Shown piece by piece: positions 1 through 11,882 of a stretch of DNA of 64,000 nucleotides. The stretch is from Chalara sp. BL73 (taxonomy: Eukaryota > Ascomycota > Leotiomycetes > Helotiales): positions 372,001 through 436,000 of the forward strand of contig CAKJVC010000061.1 in NCBI GenBank assembly GCA_918026815.1, in the 5' to 3' direction. The position numbers and the translations under genes were made by a program. Within the stretch, counting starts at the first letter, position 1; every line of letters starts with the position of its first letter. Under the pieces are notes generated by a model. The model was given only the letters and a program-made list of their open reading frames with translations, was not told where the DNA came from and ran no database searches.

Positions 1-1961
1 CAATAGCTGATGTGTGTAAACTAGAATTGTCAAGGGACACTGTCAAGATAGCTGTCAAGCCCCGAGAACCAAGTTCCCAAGCCTGCACCTTCGCCGGCCT
101 TTTTTTGAGAAAAGTTCGGGATCTCGATTGCATATTACAATGGAGCTCAAAGATCCCATGGACCCTACCCTTACCACCCCCCAGTATGCTTTTGTGTTCC
201 CGGTCCCCTTTCGCCTCCGCAGATTCGGAAGTTCTCGGTCTTATTTAACATCGGCGAAGAAACATAAAAAAGCAGTTTCGATGCATATCTCAAGTCCACA
301 CTTAGACAATGAAGCACTTTCCATTGACCAACCGGGAAATGGCTCCGGCAAAAAATCAAATCTGGCAAATCAGAATGGCCAGTCTCGCTCGCGACCCGAC
401 AGGAATTGACACGTCATATTCGTAAAGTTTCCTGCCGGGGAATGTCAAGGTAGTATTTGACCCTTCAGCATTTGTCTCAGAGTAGCCAAGAGAAGGGAGC
501 ATTTCTGTGTTCCTTGATAATGGTTCCCTGTCACAATGTCTCGGGTAACTGATCCCAAGCGCTCGGTAGCGAGACATCAACATGCCTCTTTGCGGGTTGT
601 CGCAGCCAGCAGGTAGGGTATTGCGACGTATATTTGGGTCGCATTCCAAGGCCCAGTCCGCTCCTCAGAATCCAGATATGCGCACTTGGGTGCTGCGTAT
701 ATTTCTGACCGAAAACTGCTTAAGGAAGGTACCGGAATTTTAAAAATAGGAAGACTTCCGGTCCTTCAATGGGGAGTGGTCCTGTCCTGGATGTTCCCCT
801 GGGATGTTGATCTGGTGGCACGCGCCAAAAACATCGTATTTACACGCCAGTCTTATTTGATACTAGGCCTAAAGTACGCCCGTAAAGCTGTAGCACTGCC
901 GTTTAAGGAGCTTACGGTATATCTGGCAAGGCCAAGCCAGGAGGGGTACAGTGCAGCTGATATCTACTTGCATCGGTTTGACAAGGAGGAGTTACCATGG
1001 CAGGAATATGTGTACCAGCACCTTATTGTTCTAGTCTGCATCCTTGTTCATTGCAAGCAGAGCAGGATTACTGGTGCATCTAATTAAAATCGTTCAGCTT
1101 CGCTAAAAAGAAATATTCCGAGCCGTTAAGATGGCGTTATTTGAGCGTCTACTGAAACAATCGAGGGGAAGAATAATTCCATGAGACGCCGGGCCGTACG
1201 GGAGCTAACATTGGGGTAACATGAATGCTCTGAAAAGCACGTAATTAGGTCGTTCTTAAATCATGGCCATGTGAGCGTCATGATACGAGAATGACTTCTT
1301 TTTTTGGGGCCGTGAGTCTAGGGGCTTCGTTCCTGAGGCTTTGTTGTAGCGGCTACACCCGTGTCGGGCAGGCGATCAGAACAACCACACAAATAGGGGT
1401 ATGGCTCTGAAAAAGCAAAAACAGCCGCTGCATGTGGAAAGGATGTGTGTGTGTGTGCAGAAGGGCAATGAACTGTGTGCTTCAGAACGTAATCGGTGAG
1501 TGTCGGGGTGTTTCCTGTCATTGGCCAAGTCCGTCGTACAACATCCTTTTTGGGGTATGTTCCTGATTGAAGTATATATACATCATCGGCCGCTCCGAGA
1601 TGCATGGTCAATATAGCTTCGCAATTGATGTGATTTGCCAGACATTACTAAATTCGTATCTAAGCGAATACAGATCTTCTATCGAGCCTCACTAATTGCC
1701 GTCCATCATTACGGTGTTTCTTCTAAACAAATAGGAAGGCTACAAGAGAATCAAATGAAGTATTACAAGGACAAGCAAGTACTGTGACAAGACTTGGCGA
1801 AGGGAAATTCAGACGGCACAAAACTGGAGCCAAAACAGTAAAGCATTATAAACACCACAATGTTCCCAACCTGACATTTTCCGTTCCATTTCATTTTGCG
1901 TAACTCAATTCCCTCGTACAATCGCAATGTAGATCAATTCACTAACAGGATGGTCTGGTCT
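1..1961. other. Intergenic region, no supported gene
   Basis: No reading frame here resembles a known family. The longest open frame (686-1087, plus) starts on a TTG codon, has no recognisable motif and no clear splice partners. Base composition is mixed, without tandem arrays apart from a short TG run near 1445-1460. I see nothing that supports a gene. Confidence 0.5.
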
Positions 1962-2656
1962 CTATGAGCGATGAACTGGCTCGTAGGCAGCTCGGCGCTG
2001 TTCCTCACTTGCCCATCGTGTAAGGCCAACTCTGAGTCGCTCCTCTGGAAGTTGCTCGTTGGACCATCTCCTTGTGGTTGGGGAGGTCTGATATGTTTCT
2101 TCAGATGAGTAGTGCCAGTAGTTGTTGGACGACGTCTGGTAAATTGGGTCCTGGCCATGATGATCCGGAGGTTCTAATTCTTCGTCAATCGAGATTTCGC
2201 TTGCATAGACTGCGGCTTGCGGGTCTGTGGATGGTGAAGAAAGGTAATAAGTCTCATAGGGTGAGTAGACTTGATCCATATTGTATGATAAATCGGCGGT
2301 GCTCTCATAGATCGAAGAATCGCCGTCATCGCTGGTATATAGCCCAGAACGGTGATAGCTCGATGAGCCAGTATGCTGTTGATATGATGCATCGGTGTGG
2401 ATAGTATGAGCAGATTTCTGGTACCCTACGCTGGAAGACCCGCTATTTGATGTAGCATTGTCTGTATATCTCGCAGGTGAGGGACGCGAAGAATTGCTTC
2501 GGTCACGGTATATGGTTGAGCTAAAGATCAGATCAGCAACTCATATATGAGGATGCAAGGAGTCTGTAGATACCTGTGAGTAGAACTGGCTGAACCATTA
2601 TGAGCCTCTTTGGACCACTTTTCAGAAGAATTTGCGGAGAATGATCCTGAGCACAT
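1962..2656 (-). CDS. Ser/Tyr-rich hypothetical protein, two exons
   Basis: I do not recognise this protein. The model joins 2574-2656 and 1962-2520 across a 53-nt intron (2521-2573) with GTATCT donor and TTTAG acceptor; the join is in frame and gives about 213 residues. The N-terminal two thirds is low complexity, rich in Ser, Tyr, Thr and His, with many SS, SY and SG pairs. The C-terminal 40 residues are charged, with Arg, Glu and Trp (LTRWASEEQRR). There is no signal peptide or membrane segment, so it is probably an intrinsically disordered intracellular protein. An intron that restores a long frame argues for a real gene, but there is no homology evidence. The gene stands alone; the nearest gene is more than 3 kb upstream. 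Confidence 0.55.
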
Positions 2657-3785
2657 TTTGCGAGCTTTTTAATGAGTAGAATCAACCATGTAATATCTCT
2701 CGGAGAATAGTGTGTTACGGTATGGTCGACTTGATCAAAAGAGATGAAAAGACAAGACGAGATTACCCCGGCCTCTCTTCAATGTAGGCTTCGGTCTGGT
2801 ATTGCTTTCACAATTCGAGAGGGACGCTGCGCCAGATGAAAGAACTCTAGAGACGAAGGGGAGACTCTCATATATATCAATCGAGACTGGCGAAACAATA
2901 TAATGGTATTAAGGAGATTCAACAGGACACTGGGGAGGTTAAATAGTAGGCACAATGGGCAGAAATCTCGAAATAATATCTTTGAAACATAACTTACCTA
3001 CCTGTTCAACAAGGCAACGAGGCTAGTCGAGATTCAGGATGGCATCAGGAACGAGACGGCACACTAGTCACAATTGAATCATCCCACCTGTGGCCGTTTT
3101 TCTCACTATTATGACGGCTTCAACAGCACCCCAGCCTCGGGTAAGAAAAAGAAGAGTGCCGACGGAACAGGGACAGAGTTCCTGCATCTGTACTACAGTG
3201 AAGGGTATGGGGGCCATGTGTAGTTACTGCAAAGAACAACAGAAACCAGGATGGCATTGTAGATGGAAGGATCACCATGCAGCGCGTTCCATACGCGGTG
3301 GAAAACGGCCAAAGTAGTTTCCGCATGAAGCATAGGAGATTTAGGGCAAACAACGACATTGACTATGATAGTTTCACCCGCTGGGGAAATCAAATGAGAA
3401 GATATGCCTTGAAATGATGTAAGAAAGAGTACAAGATGTTTCAGAGTGCTCTGTGGCGTTGTAAAGCATCGAATAATATCGAAATAAAAGAGACTACCTT
3501 GGCTATTGGAAGACTGTCCAATGCAGGTGTCTTGGTGTTGATTGTCACCTGCTCAACCATTTTGGAACCGATTATGAAACTGAAAGATTGCCCCCATCGC
3601 TCTCGTATTTAGCATTAGAATTGCAGGATGATGGTGCCATACGCGTTCTTGATACAGAATCAAGATCAAGGTTTCTGAGCGGCGGAATGAGAAAGGAGAC
3701 GGTGATGAGGTCGAGGGTCGTTGGCTATGGTCGCATCGGAACTGGCAGTTGGTTCAGGGGTTGTCACGCACGGACAAGACCTACC

Positions 3786-3842
3786 AGCCCTATTAGCCCT
3801 GCTAGCCCTGCTAGCCCTATTAGCCCTTTTAGCCCTTTTAGC
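3786..3842 (+). repeat. 9-nt minisatellite, unit AGCCCTNNT
   Basis: Six consecutive 9-nt units follow AGCCCT + NNT (ATT, GCT, GCT, ATT, TTT, TTT). Because the unit is a multiple of three, the plus-strand frame 3588-3965 stays open through it and would read Ser-Pro-X repeats. That open frame has no other gene-like property, so I treat this as a repeat and not as coding sequence. Confidence 0.85.
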
Positions 3843-3870
3843 GTTATTGTACCAGCCCTACTGAATCCAG

Positions 3871-3909
3871 CCTTAGCCCTAGCCCTAGCCCTAGCCTTAA
3901 GCCTAGCCC
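3871..3909 (+). repeat. Hexamer AGCCCT tandem repeat
   Basis: CCTTAGCCCTAGCCCTAGCC-type hexamer array just downstream of the 9-nt minisatellite. The shared AGCCCT core suggests that both arrays arose from one motif. It differs from the fungal telomere unit CCCTAA by one base (CCCTAG), and nothing else here looks subtelomeric. Confidence 0.8.
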
Positions 3910-5977
3910 ATACCGATGCCAATGCAATCGCCAACGCAAACCCCCTAGTCCCCAGGGCACGCTAGACTTAGCACCCTGCAGCTTGGCTTTCTCGAAGGCC
4001 ACTCTCGCTAGAAGGAAAAACTGGACAAACACACTACCAGACGGTACACCACATTACACTACCCCTCTAGACTTTGCTTCGACTCTTATCTTATTGTACC
4101 TCACCTCAACTCATATTCACAGCTCTCGTCCACGTTGCAACCATCTCCTTATGAACTCACTTTCGATAGCTTACATCGCCTGTCAGCATATCTTCAAGGG
4201 CTACGATGCCGCATCTCGACGTTTCCCATAATTCAAAGGCACTTCACCACTACCGAGGTAACACCATATATGCATGTTCGCGTCTGCTGGTAAATATCTG
4301 TCAATGGTACCTCGTTCAGACTTGTCATACATAATCCAGTAAACTCCATCTCAGCTCAGTCGCCATCACAAACTCCCATTCATCAAATCATTGGCACGGT
4401 CGATGTGGAATTCAGCTCAGTCTCCGAACCGCGCTTCTACTACATGACTCTAGCCCCCAAAAATTGGCCCCTAAGACCATGAAACCCTACAGAATACTGA
4501 TGAAGCAATTACCATTGGTTTGAGCCTACCAATTAGCGCTCTCTCCAATCCAATACCCTCGATGGATCTATCCATCTGCCGCCATTAGCAAGGTGTGCAT
4601 GCACACGCGCGCATCCCAGAAGAGTGATACCTGCTATCTAGAGCTGTCCTCGGGCCTTTATGCTACCATTGTAGGAAATACCCTCCGATGTGCAACCGTT
4701 TCAGAAAATGGATTTGGTCACTTATCATTCGAGACTTGGAGATTCTGGGTCGGCACCAGCCGCCCCAAGATTTAACTCTAGAGTACAGAGGATATTGGCG
4801 TTATTTATTATCCCAGAACACCCCTTTCTGCATCGGACGCTTTCTCCTTACAACACTTCACTCCGAGTTCTATTCTTCAGAGCCAAATATCAACATCTGG
4901 TCTGTTCGACATGATATTTAAGAACTCAGTAGCCACGATATTTCATTTCTTTTATGGTTGCTAAGGCGCATGGATAGATCCAGTAGGGTGATTTGGGAGA
5001 GTTGAGGCGTAGCATCGACCGTTCCTGGGGAAGTAATACAAGGCACCCACGTGGTAGATGTTTGCTCAAGCCACACGGATCTTAATCGAATCGAGGCACA
5101 ACGCTTCTTCGGACGCAAGGCCACCTCCTTAAAGCACTATAGCAGCATTTTATTGCTACCTTTGATAGAAGCCTGTTATAAATAGCATTTGCTGCACTTT
5201 GCCGTCAGCAATCTGTACCATTACATGGGTCGCCAAAGGGAAATAAGCATAGCGTCGGATTTTGGACCGAGGATAGTTGGAGAGCGGGTATTCATCTCAA
5301 TAAGAAAGTTTGACAACGGCCATTTCCCTAAATGATAAGGAAGGCAACGGTCAATGTTGTGCCTGTTTCTAAGCTCAACACGCCTCCTCGTGGCCATTGC
5401 GGAAGCTAGAATCAGATTCCGGTCTCAGTGCACAACATCTTGTTGCACATGTCATTTGCATGCTGTGTTCATCAATAATGTAGATCATGTCTGAAGGATC
5501 TGTTGGTAGGACATCTCCCTTTCACGCTTGATCCTGCGTTACTCATAACATGCTTCTATCCGTAGACATTTCGAATTCACTTGCATGGAAGCTCAACCAT
5601 GCAGTGCACACATTCTGACGTCACGAAGCATGGATTTTCGCAAGCAGCATTTGACACAAGAGAAATTTATACTCAATATCCGCTTGGCTTTGGTACGTAG
5701 TTTGCGAGGCGTTGGGCACCTCGCATTTTTCTGTCATAAAGTATTTCCACCGATGTACAGCTTAATGACAAAGTACTCATCAAATAACGCATCCATCGAG
5801 ACACTTGAATAGTTCGGTATTTCCAAACGACCTCGAATTGGTCCATCTTTTCTCCCAGAAGCACAAGTGGAGTCTGGTTGCGAAGACCCTTAGTTTCGAA
5901 TTATATTAGTCCTACGGTACCTATAACCCAACAAGCAGGAGACTATTTAATGATACTCTCGGCACTCTACAATTCAT

Positions 5978-6377
5978 TCAGTTCTTGTCCAACTTGCTAA
6001 TATTCCCTGTAGAGGTAGAGAACTGTCTGTCTGTAGTGTTGTTCTGAGATTTTCCATACGCGGCCGGAAGCTGTGCCACCATTGACTTTAGATTTTCCTT
6101 TATCAAATGAAATTCATCTCTAAGGCAACTCCTTGCAGAGACTGTGCTCTGCCCAAGGGCCACCATTTCATTCCGTTGGTCAACGGCTAACCACCGCTCA
6201 AGCATTAAATTGTTTCCCCGATTCGAAGCCTGGACTTGTTTACATTTCTCTTCCAATGCCCTGAATGAATGTCAGCAACTCCTTTATTTCCATTCCATTC
6301 GGGCGCTGCATGTAGCCATACACGATGGAAACTGGGCCGGCCATTGGTTGGGATGCGATTGGCTGTGGAGCATTCAT
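5978..6377 (-). CDS. Small two-exon hypothetical protein (112 residues)
   Basis: I do not recognise the family. Two minus-strand frames fit together only when spliced: exon 1 (6322-6377) starts at an ATG, and exon 2 (5978-6260) carries the rest. The 61-nt intron (6261-6321) has a GTATGG donor, a GCTGAC branch point and a TTCAG acceptor. The joined frame is 113 codons including stop. The first 19 residues are Pro/Ala-rich and uncharged. The middle is polar and looks helical, with heptad-like Leu/Val spacing (LEEKCKQVQ, LMLERWLAV, DEFHLIKENLKSMVAQL). The tail is Asn/Thr/Ser-rich. There is no signal peptide or membrane segment. It is probably a lineage-restricted soluble protein with a short coiled coil. 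The good intron anatomy is the main support. Confidence 0.55.
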
Positions 6378-8353
6378 TTCCCCAGTTTCTCCCATACGCC
6401 ACCACTCTCGGAAATGCTTCTTCGCACTGAAGTTAGCTTAGATTATCTCACAAGATATATGCAAGACAAGGGAATCGCCGGTCTATCCTACATGCTCTTA
6501 ATCGAAAGCCTTCTAGGAAATAAAATGGCCTTTGCAAATTGCTCAGGATAAAGATACAAACAATTTGAGCATAATATTCACAAGAACTGGCAGGCAACTT
6601 AGATGTAATCTGTGCTGATATGTAAGAGTATTTTTCGTACGTCTTGCCTTGGTTGAGGATCAATTTGACTTATACCCCCAATACTCGAGGGAAGGGTTTA
6701 TGGAGGCTCTTCACGAGTTCGCCTCGTCTACTGTTGTACAACATCTCTTGGGAAGCTATCTAGAAAGCAGTTCATACCCTTGTATGATAAATGCATAGCC
6801 TAATAAATAAAGAGTCCGTCATATCTTTGGATGTCTTCCCTGTATTCAGCTCCATGTATAAATATACATTGTTGATTCTGAAGGCGTCGATAAACTTGGA
6901 TGCAGCTTACTGCTCTCTCCAGCCGTGTGGAGGAAGGCGAAGCTCAACTGACCGAGTCAGGCAATATGGTCGCTACTCACGCGGGGACAATCCGTCTGCC
7001 GGAGAAATCACCACAAGTGGTGTCGGCGGTGGTGTAGGGACAAATGCAGATGTATCAATTCAGCGAAGCGCGCGCTTACGGCAGCCACGCAGCCTCTTTG
7101 TGCCACCTGTCTTAGTGCTTTGAAGGTCAATCAAGCCTCTTGAGTGGGTCAGCACTAGTCAGTAGCCTCGCAAACATAAAGGAGTCTGCTAAGGCCCTCT
7201 TCAGGGCATCTACGCAGTCACTTTGAAGGGTAGTCGTTCAATAATTGAAGTACTATGCCTACTCTTAGCTTCTGGTATCTGAACCTCCTTCCCAGTACGG
7301 TGCATCTCGGCCTTTTCTTCTACCAATGATGCATCAGTGTGGCAAGCATTTCAGGAGAGAGTTCATCTCCCTCACCTCATCACTGCATACGATGTAACGA
7401 ATAGTGGGGGATTGTCGTGCACCTGGCAACAAAGCTCTAACCCCCCATAAACACACTCTAATCCTAATCAAATCATGCATACATATCGATACATCAATTG
7501 CGACCCAAAAGCCGAATACTCTAGGACTATGGTACTTCGGTACCGTAAAAATTCCGACCCTACCCTGATATGGCTCTACTACTTTGCAATCATCCAGCAA
7601 TCCAGGATTCACCTATCGCAGGGTGCTGGGTCAGTTCAAGGCACGTTACAATTCCGGAATCTGTTTGATTGGAGGTATTCCGAATCACTCAGTACCCCCA
7701 CCGTGGTTCAAAAGTTTCATACCGTCCTTGGTACTTCAACTATCGCTGTGGAGTTCCCGCTCTAGATCCTTTGGAGACCTAGCCATGGCCCCATCGATCA
7801 TCGCAAAATAGGGGGCCAAATACTTCAGCGAGTCTTCAAAGACTCAATCCTTCGAGAAAGGTATGCACGGAAATTTTGGCGGTAACCCAATCACTTGGAA
7901 GCAATATTCTTCTGGCATGTGAATGCCAGATAGAGCGGCTGATGTCAATGAGCGCAAGCTGTCTGAGGTAAGCCACAGCAGGCTATGCTTGTATGCTCAT
8001 GTGAAGATGCACCCCCAGTGGTTTGCATCTTTGAATTTTTTTTTTGGAAAAAATTCTCTCGTTAGATGTATTGGATATTTCGGCTTAGTTTAGTCAATAT
8101 CGTGAGACTGCTTGTTGTTTGTCATGCACCTGGCATTATCATCTCGTCTCTATACAACTCTTATGCCAAGGACGCAAGATTATTCAATACAGCTTGGGAT
8201 ATGTGTCAAATCAAACATCTTCATGGTCAGCCGCGACTTAAAAATTTGGTCGAAAGCATTTCTCTCAAATGATATCTTACTGTAAACTCGTATCAATTCC
8301 TAAATAGGCATGAAATCATGAACCAGAATTTAGGTATCCTCAATTCAAACCAT
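6378..8353. other. Intergenic region, no supported gene
   Basis: Short open frames on both strands (for example 6791-7123 and 7475-7765, plus) have no motif, no good splice partners and overlap each other. A T-run lies near 8037-8044. I see nothing else. Confidence 0.5.
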
Positions 8354-9252
8354 TCAGTAAAATCTCCTTGGCCAAAGATTCATCCCAGTCTTAATGCCGC
8401 TCTTCAGTGGAAGGCCGGCATGCATCACCCTTCTGTCGCCTGTCCCATTCTGGTGCAAATTGACCCAAAACAATGCATTTCCTTCTCTTGGCTTAAAGGA
8501 GAGCCCTCCATCTTCATGTTTTCTCCACCTTCCTTCCCTTTCCTCCTCCTCCTCATTGTTGATGTACGGAAACCACGTCTCGCCTTCCTCACAATCGCCT
8601 TCTAAGAACACAAAGAAGCTCGCAACCCTGTTGAACCGCCTCCCGCTTCCGTCAGCCATCAGCTGAGGGGAGGGATACCAATCATGGTGTAAGTTGAAGT
8701 ACTCAGATGCTTGGTACTGCACGAGTTGCGGTGTAGAGAAATCATCAATGGGGCGGAGGAGAGTGCCCATGAACGCACGGGCGCGGTCAAGAATGCATTG
8801 AGCAACGGGAAGGGAAGGTGAGAGGCCGGCGGATTTGGATGTCCGGTCGCGGGATGGGACTTTGCGATTATGAATATAAATCTCGGATGGTGCGAGGCTT
8901 GGGGATCTGGGTAGTGTTAGAGAGGGGAGCTGCGGGCAAGGAGGGATAAGAACCCAGCTTCGATCAAGTGGCGGATTTCAAGGGGAGTAGCGAAGTTGTT
9001 GATGTAGATTAGGAGTGGGTCGGTGGAAACGATCTCAGTGGAATAATCATGCGGCGCACAGATGAAGGGCGAGTGAGCTGGCTGTTCTGGCCGCCATTGT
9101 GCGAGCTTCGGGAGAGCATGAGGAATAGTTCCGGAGAGGTAGGTCACGAGGATTGTGAGGAGGATGGTACCGCCCACTAAGGCGCTTGGGGCCGAGGAAT
9201 ATAGCTGAGACAGGCCAACGCCTGTGGTCGATGTCTTTGTTGCGTCCTTCAT
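8354..9252 (-). CDS. Prolyl 4-hydroxylase alpha subunit-like Fe(II)/2-oxoglutarate oxygenase
   Basis: Two exons (8954-9252 and 8354-8906) flank a 47-nt intron (8907-8953) with a CTAAC branch point, giving 283 residues. Residues about 24-42 form a single hydrophobic segment, so the protein is probably a type II membrane protein of the ER or Golgi. The catalytic fold follows: a family-typical stretch at about 108-125 (EIYIHNRKVPSRDRTSKSA), an HxD iron motif at H173-D175, the distal iron ligand H262 and the 2-oxoglutarate-binding Lys272 ending the LKSGIK motif. Length and motif order match fungal P4H-like oxygenases, which hydroxylate prolyl residues using Fe(II), ascorbate and 2-oxoglutarate. 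The substrate is unknown. A run of about seven Glu/Asp (residues 218-224) sits in a loop between core strands. It is transcribed away from no close partner; PPG1 lies upstream on the same strand. Confidence 0.88.
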
Positions 9253-9884
9253 TCTAATGAGAGATCATTCCAATACAGAATACAAGACGGCACGTAGCTA
9301 GGAGCTCCATTATCTACTACCCAAGCTCAAGATCGGATCGATTTCCGATGGCGGCTTAAGCTTAAAAGGAGGGGCCGTCTACAGCTATTGGCTCCTGATG
9401 CTACATGATTGCAATGACTGAGGAGAGCATATTTTGCCAGTACGGTATTTGGTAGTATCGTGAATGGGGTCGCATTTTGGCTGGGTGGCGGGACGATGAG
9501 AATATGAGGGATTGGTTGGACGCGGAAGATAATTCTCCGTTGGTGATGGGATCAGGTGTGCCTCAACTCCACACCATACCTTTGGTGTAACGGGATATCC
9601 TTCGCCATGTGTGATAGAAAGTTGACGCCGTAAGGAAAATTTTGAGATGGGTTGACGTTGCAAATGGATCAGCACAATAATGCCCCTGGACCCCTTTTCA
9701 TTATTCGCTTAGCTCTGATATTCTCCACATTTGGTCTCTCTGAGCAATAGACTGCTCTTGGTCTTGACTTAAGGTATCTTATCAAGGAAGTATAGACGCT
9801 AAACGAGCTTCATTTCCCTCATATCATCATACAATACATGCTCTATGGAAACAATCATCTATATGTCTGCAAGATTTCACGGTG
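9253..9884. other. Intergenic region between same-strand genes
   Basis: Contains the promoter side of the P4H-like gene and the 3' side of PPG1. A minus frame at 9385-9675 has no recognisable content. No clear regulatory site. Confidence 0.5.
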
Positions 9885-11291
9885 CTACAAGAAGTAATCC
9901 GCAACAGGCTTCTTGGCCGGCATCCCTCTCGAATCTTGCGGCGCTGCTTGAAAGACTCTATACCTTCGAGCTGGTCCATCTAATAACCTCAATTCTGCAT
10001 CCTTCATCACCCCACCGTCACTTCTGTTGACGTCGCCATTACTTCGGGAGACGATGCCTTCGCTACTTCCATCCTCACCCAGCTCAAGAATTGCTGCAAC
10101 ATTTCCACACCTGTAGCAGTAGTTGGGTGCTGACCAGACAGTCACTATTTGACTATCGAACATCTCCTTGAAACCTTCCATGACCAACTGATGCGCGCGT
10201 GCGATCAATGATAGGTTATTGTTGTGGTTGAAGGCCTTAACGATATCAGCCCCGAATAGAAATCCGGCTCCTCGTGGTGAAAGACCCCAGCCTTCGATTT
10301 CGTCTGGGTCGGACCAGAGAAGGTCGCACATGGCTCCTTCGTGAGGAACTTCCTGTTTCCGATCCAAAAGACGGATTTTGTCCACGCTATCAATCAATGG
10401 AGATAGCCCACCATGAACACATAGTATTGCGCCTCCGGAATTTCCAACTGTTCCTCCACTATCGCCAGACGCGCCAGAGCCGGGCGGCCCTGTTTTTGCT
10501 GAAGATCCATTTGTACTCCTTGCAGCTCTCCGCACCGGGTCTCCTACACGATAACCTTCCGAATTCAAAACCTCAATCTCAATATCTGGATCAACATATT
10601 CTTGCGTTGATGTAGGACTCTTTGATCGTGTACGCCTTGCAGTGGATGGTTCAAGTGTATTAGAAGCTCCTAGAACAATCGCTCCAAGAGCAAGGTAGTC
10701 GAATACTTCGCAGCAGTATCGCCACACATTCGCGCTCCCATATTTACGTAAACATTCATCATAAAAGCCATAAACAGTGGTAATCTGCCTCGATTCGTGG
10801 TTCCCTCGTATCAACGTCATCCGGTCGGGGTATCGTACTTTGAGACATAATAGAAGAAGAAAAGATTCTAGAGAATAGAAACCACGGTCAACGAAATCGC
10901 CTAATTATGGTTAGCAAGCTGAGCGAGCGAGATCCAATATCGCATAACAGACCCATGAATAGATAGTTCGTATCTGGCACATCTCCGCCCACTCTAAAAA
11001 GTTCCATCAAGTCGTGAAACTGGCCGTGAATATCGCCACATATCTGCGACGCATATATCAGCAAAAGCCCTTCTCACAGTGATTCTCCTAGCATACCGTG
11101 ACCGGCGCAGTCACCGTTACCACATTTCCCTCCTCAATAAGTAGTTCCCGAGCCTTGTGGCACAATTCGCGGACTTGTGCTTCTGGTATAGGTCGGCATG
11201 CTCGCAGTTGCGAAATTGCCCTAATCCACAGTTAGCCAATATGCCTATATTCTTTACAGTTGTTGCATAATTACCTATCTAGGTCACTCAT
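9885..11291 (-). CDS. PPG1: Serine/threonine protein phosphatase PPG1 (PP2A-like catalytic subunit)
   Basis: Four exons (11275-11291, 11097-11220, 10953-11043, 9885-10900) with three 52-54-nt introns give 415 residues. The start [19 protein letters not shown] and the C-terminal DYFL are typical of the PP2A/PPG1 group. All phosphoesterase metal motifs are present: GDIHGQ, GDFVDRG, GNHE, the later HGGLSP, and RAHQLV. The C-terminal Leu is the site of carboxymethylation in this family. PPG1 is the catalytic subunit of a STRIPAK-like complex (with Far proteins in yeast), acting in glycogen metabolism, mitophagy control and growth in fungi. An insertion of about 80 low-complexity Ser/Gly/Thr residues separates the LALGAIVLG strand from ILCVHGG; canonical PP2A lacks it. 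The first exon is only 17 nt, so automated calls may miss it. Transcribed divergently from the small gene at 11883. Confidence 0.93.
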
Positions 11292-11882
11292 TGTAAGAGC
11301 TTGAGCTTTCAAATCGCCAGAAGATTGGGCTCTCTTAAGCTCATACAATACTGATAGCCTGATATTGAAAACGGACCGATCGTCTCCAATATTACTTTCA
11401 AATCTCGTTCGGCGCAATGTGAAATTGTGGTGATTACGCTCTGTGGCGATAAAAGTTGGATATCGGTAGGGTATTTTGCGTGCAGTTTTCAGAGCTTTTG
11501 CTCACAAATGACGAATGCCCCTAAAGTCTACAGATCTAAGAAGATACTGCCTAGTTTCGTAAAAGATATAGCGGTTTTAGTGGTAAAGCATTTCGAAGTC
11601 TAAAGATAGGCAAATTCCCAGCCTCGCGAGACCTGCACGACCCATTGACAGGGGTCCAAAAACGCTAACGAAATTTAGAAGAGCTTCTTTCAACCATCCG
11701 ATTAACCTCTGAAGAATAGCGTGTTGAGAGATATTTATCATTCCCAATATCGAATCGATGTCGTAAGGGGTCAGATGTGTGCAGTATAGGTAATTGATAA
11801 CCCCAATTGGTCAAAACTCAAGAATCTAACTATTCACAGCACAATTTCGGTCATTCAACGGACAATTCTGCTGTCTAAAACC
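11292..11882. promoter_or_regulatory. Divergent intergenic region between PPG1 and a small membrane-protein gene
   Basis: About 590 bp separate the two divergent ATGs, so the promoters and 5' leaders of both genes must lie here. I could not assign a specific TATA box or regulator site. Confidence 0.5.

Larger units (their letters stand above)
2657..5977. other. Intergenic region with a minisatellite
   Basis: Apart from the AGCCCT-rich repeats near 3.8-3.9 kb (listed separately), I see no supported coding sequence. Short overlapping frames on both strands at 3090-3393 and 4593-4921 lack motifs and plausible splicing. Possible long 5' regulatory DNA of the minus-strand gene ending at 1962, but no specific sites could be assigned. 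Confidence 0.5.

Noticed and set aside
686..1087. 133-codon plus-strand open frame
   Set aside because: Starts on TTG, no motif, no splice sites in good places and no similarity I can name.
3871..3909. Telomere-like repeat suggesting a chromosome end or internal telomere
   Set aside because: The unit is CCCTAG, not CCCTAA, and the array is short and surrounded by ordinary sequence.
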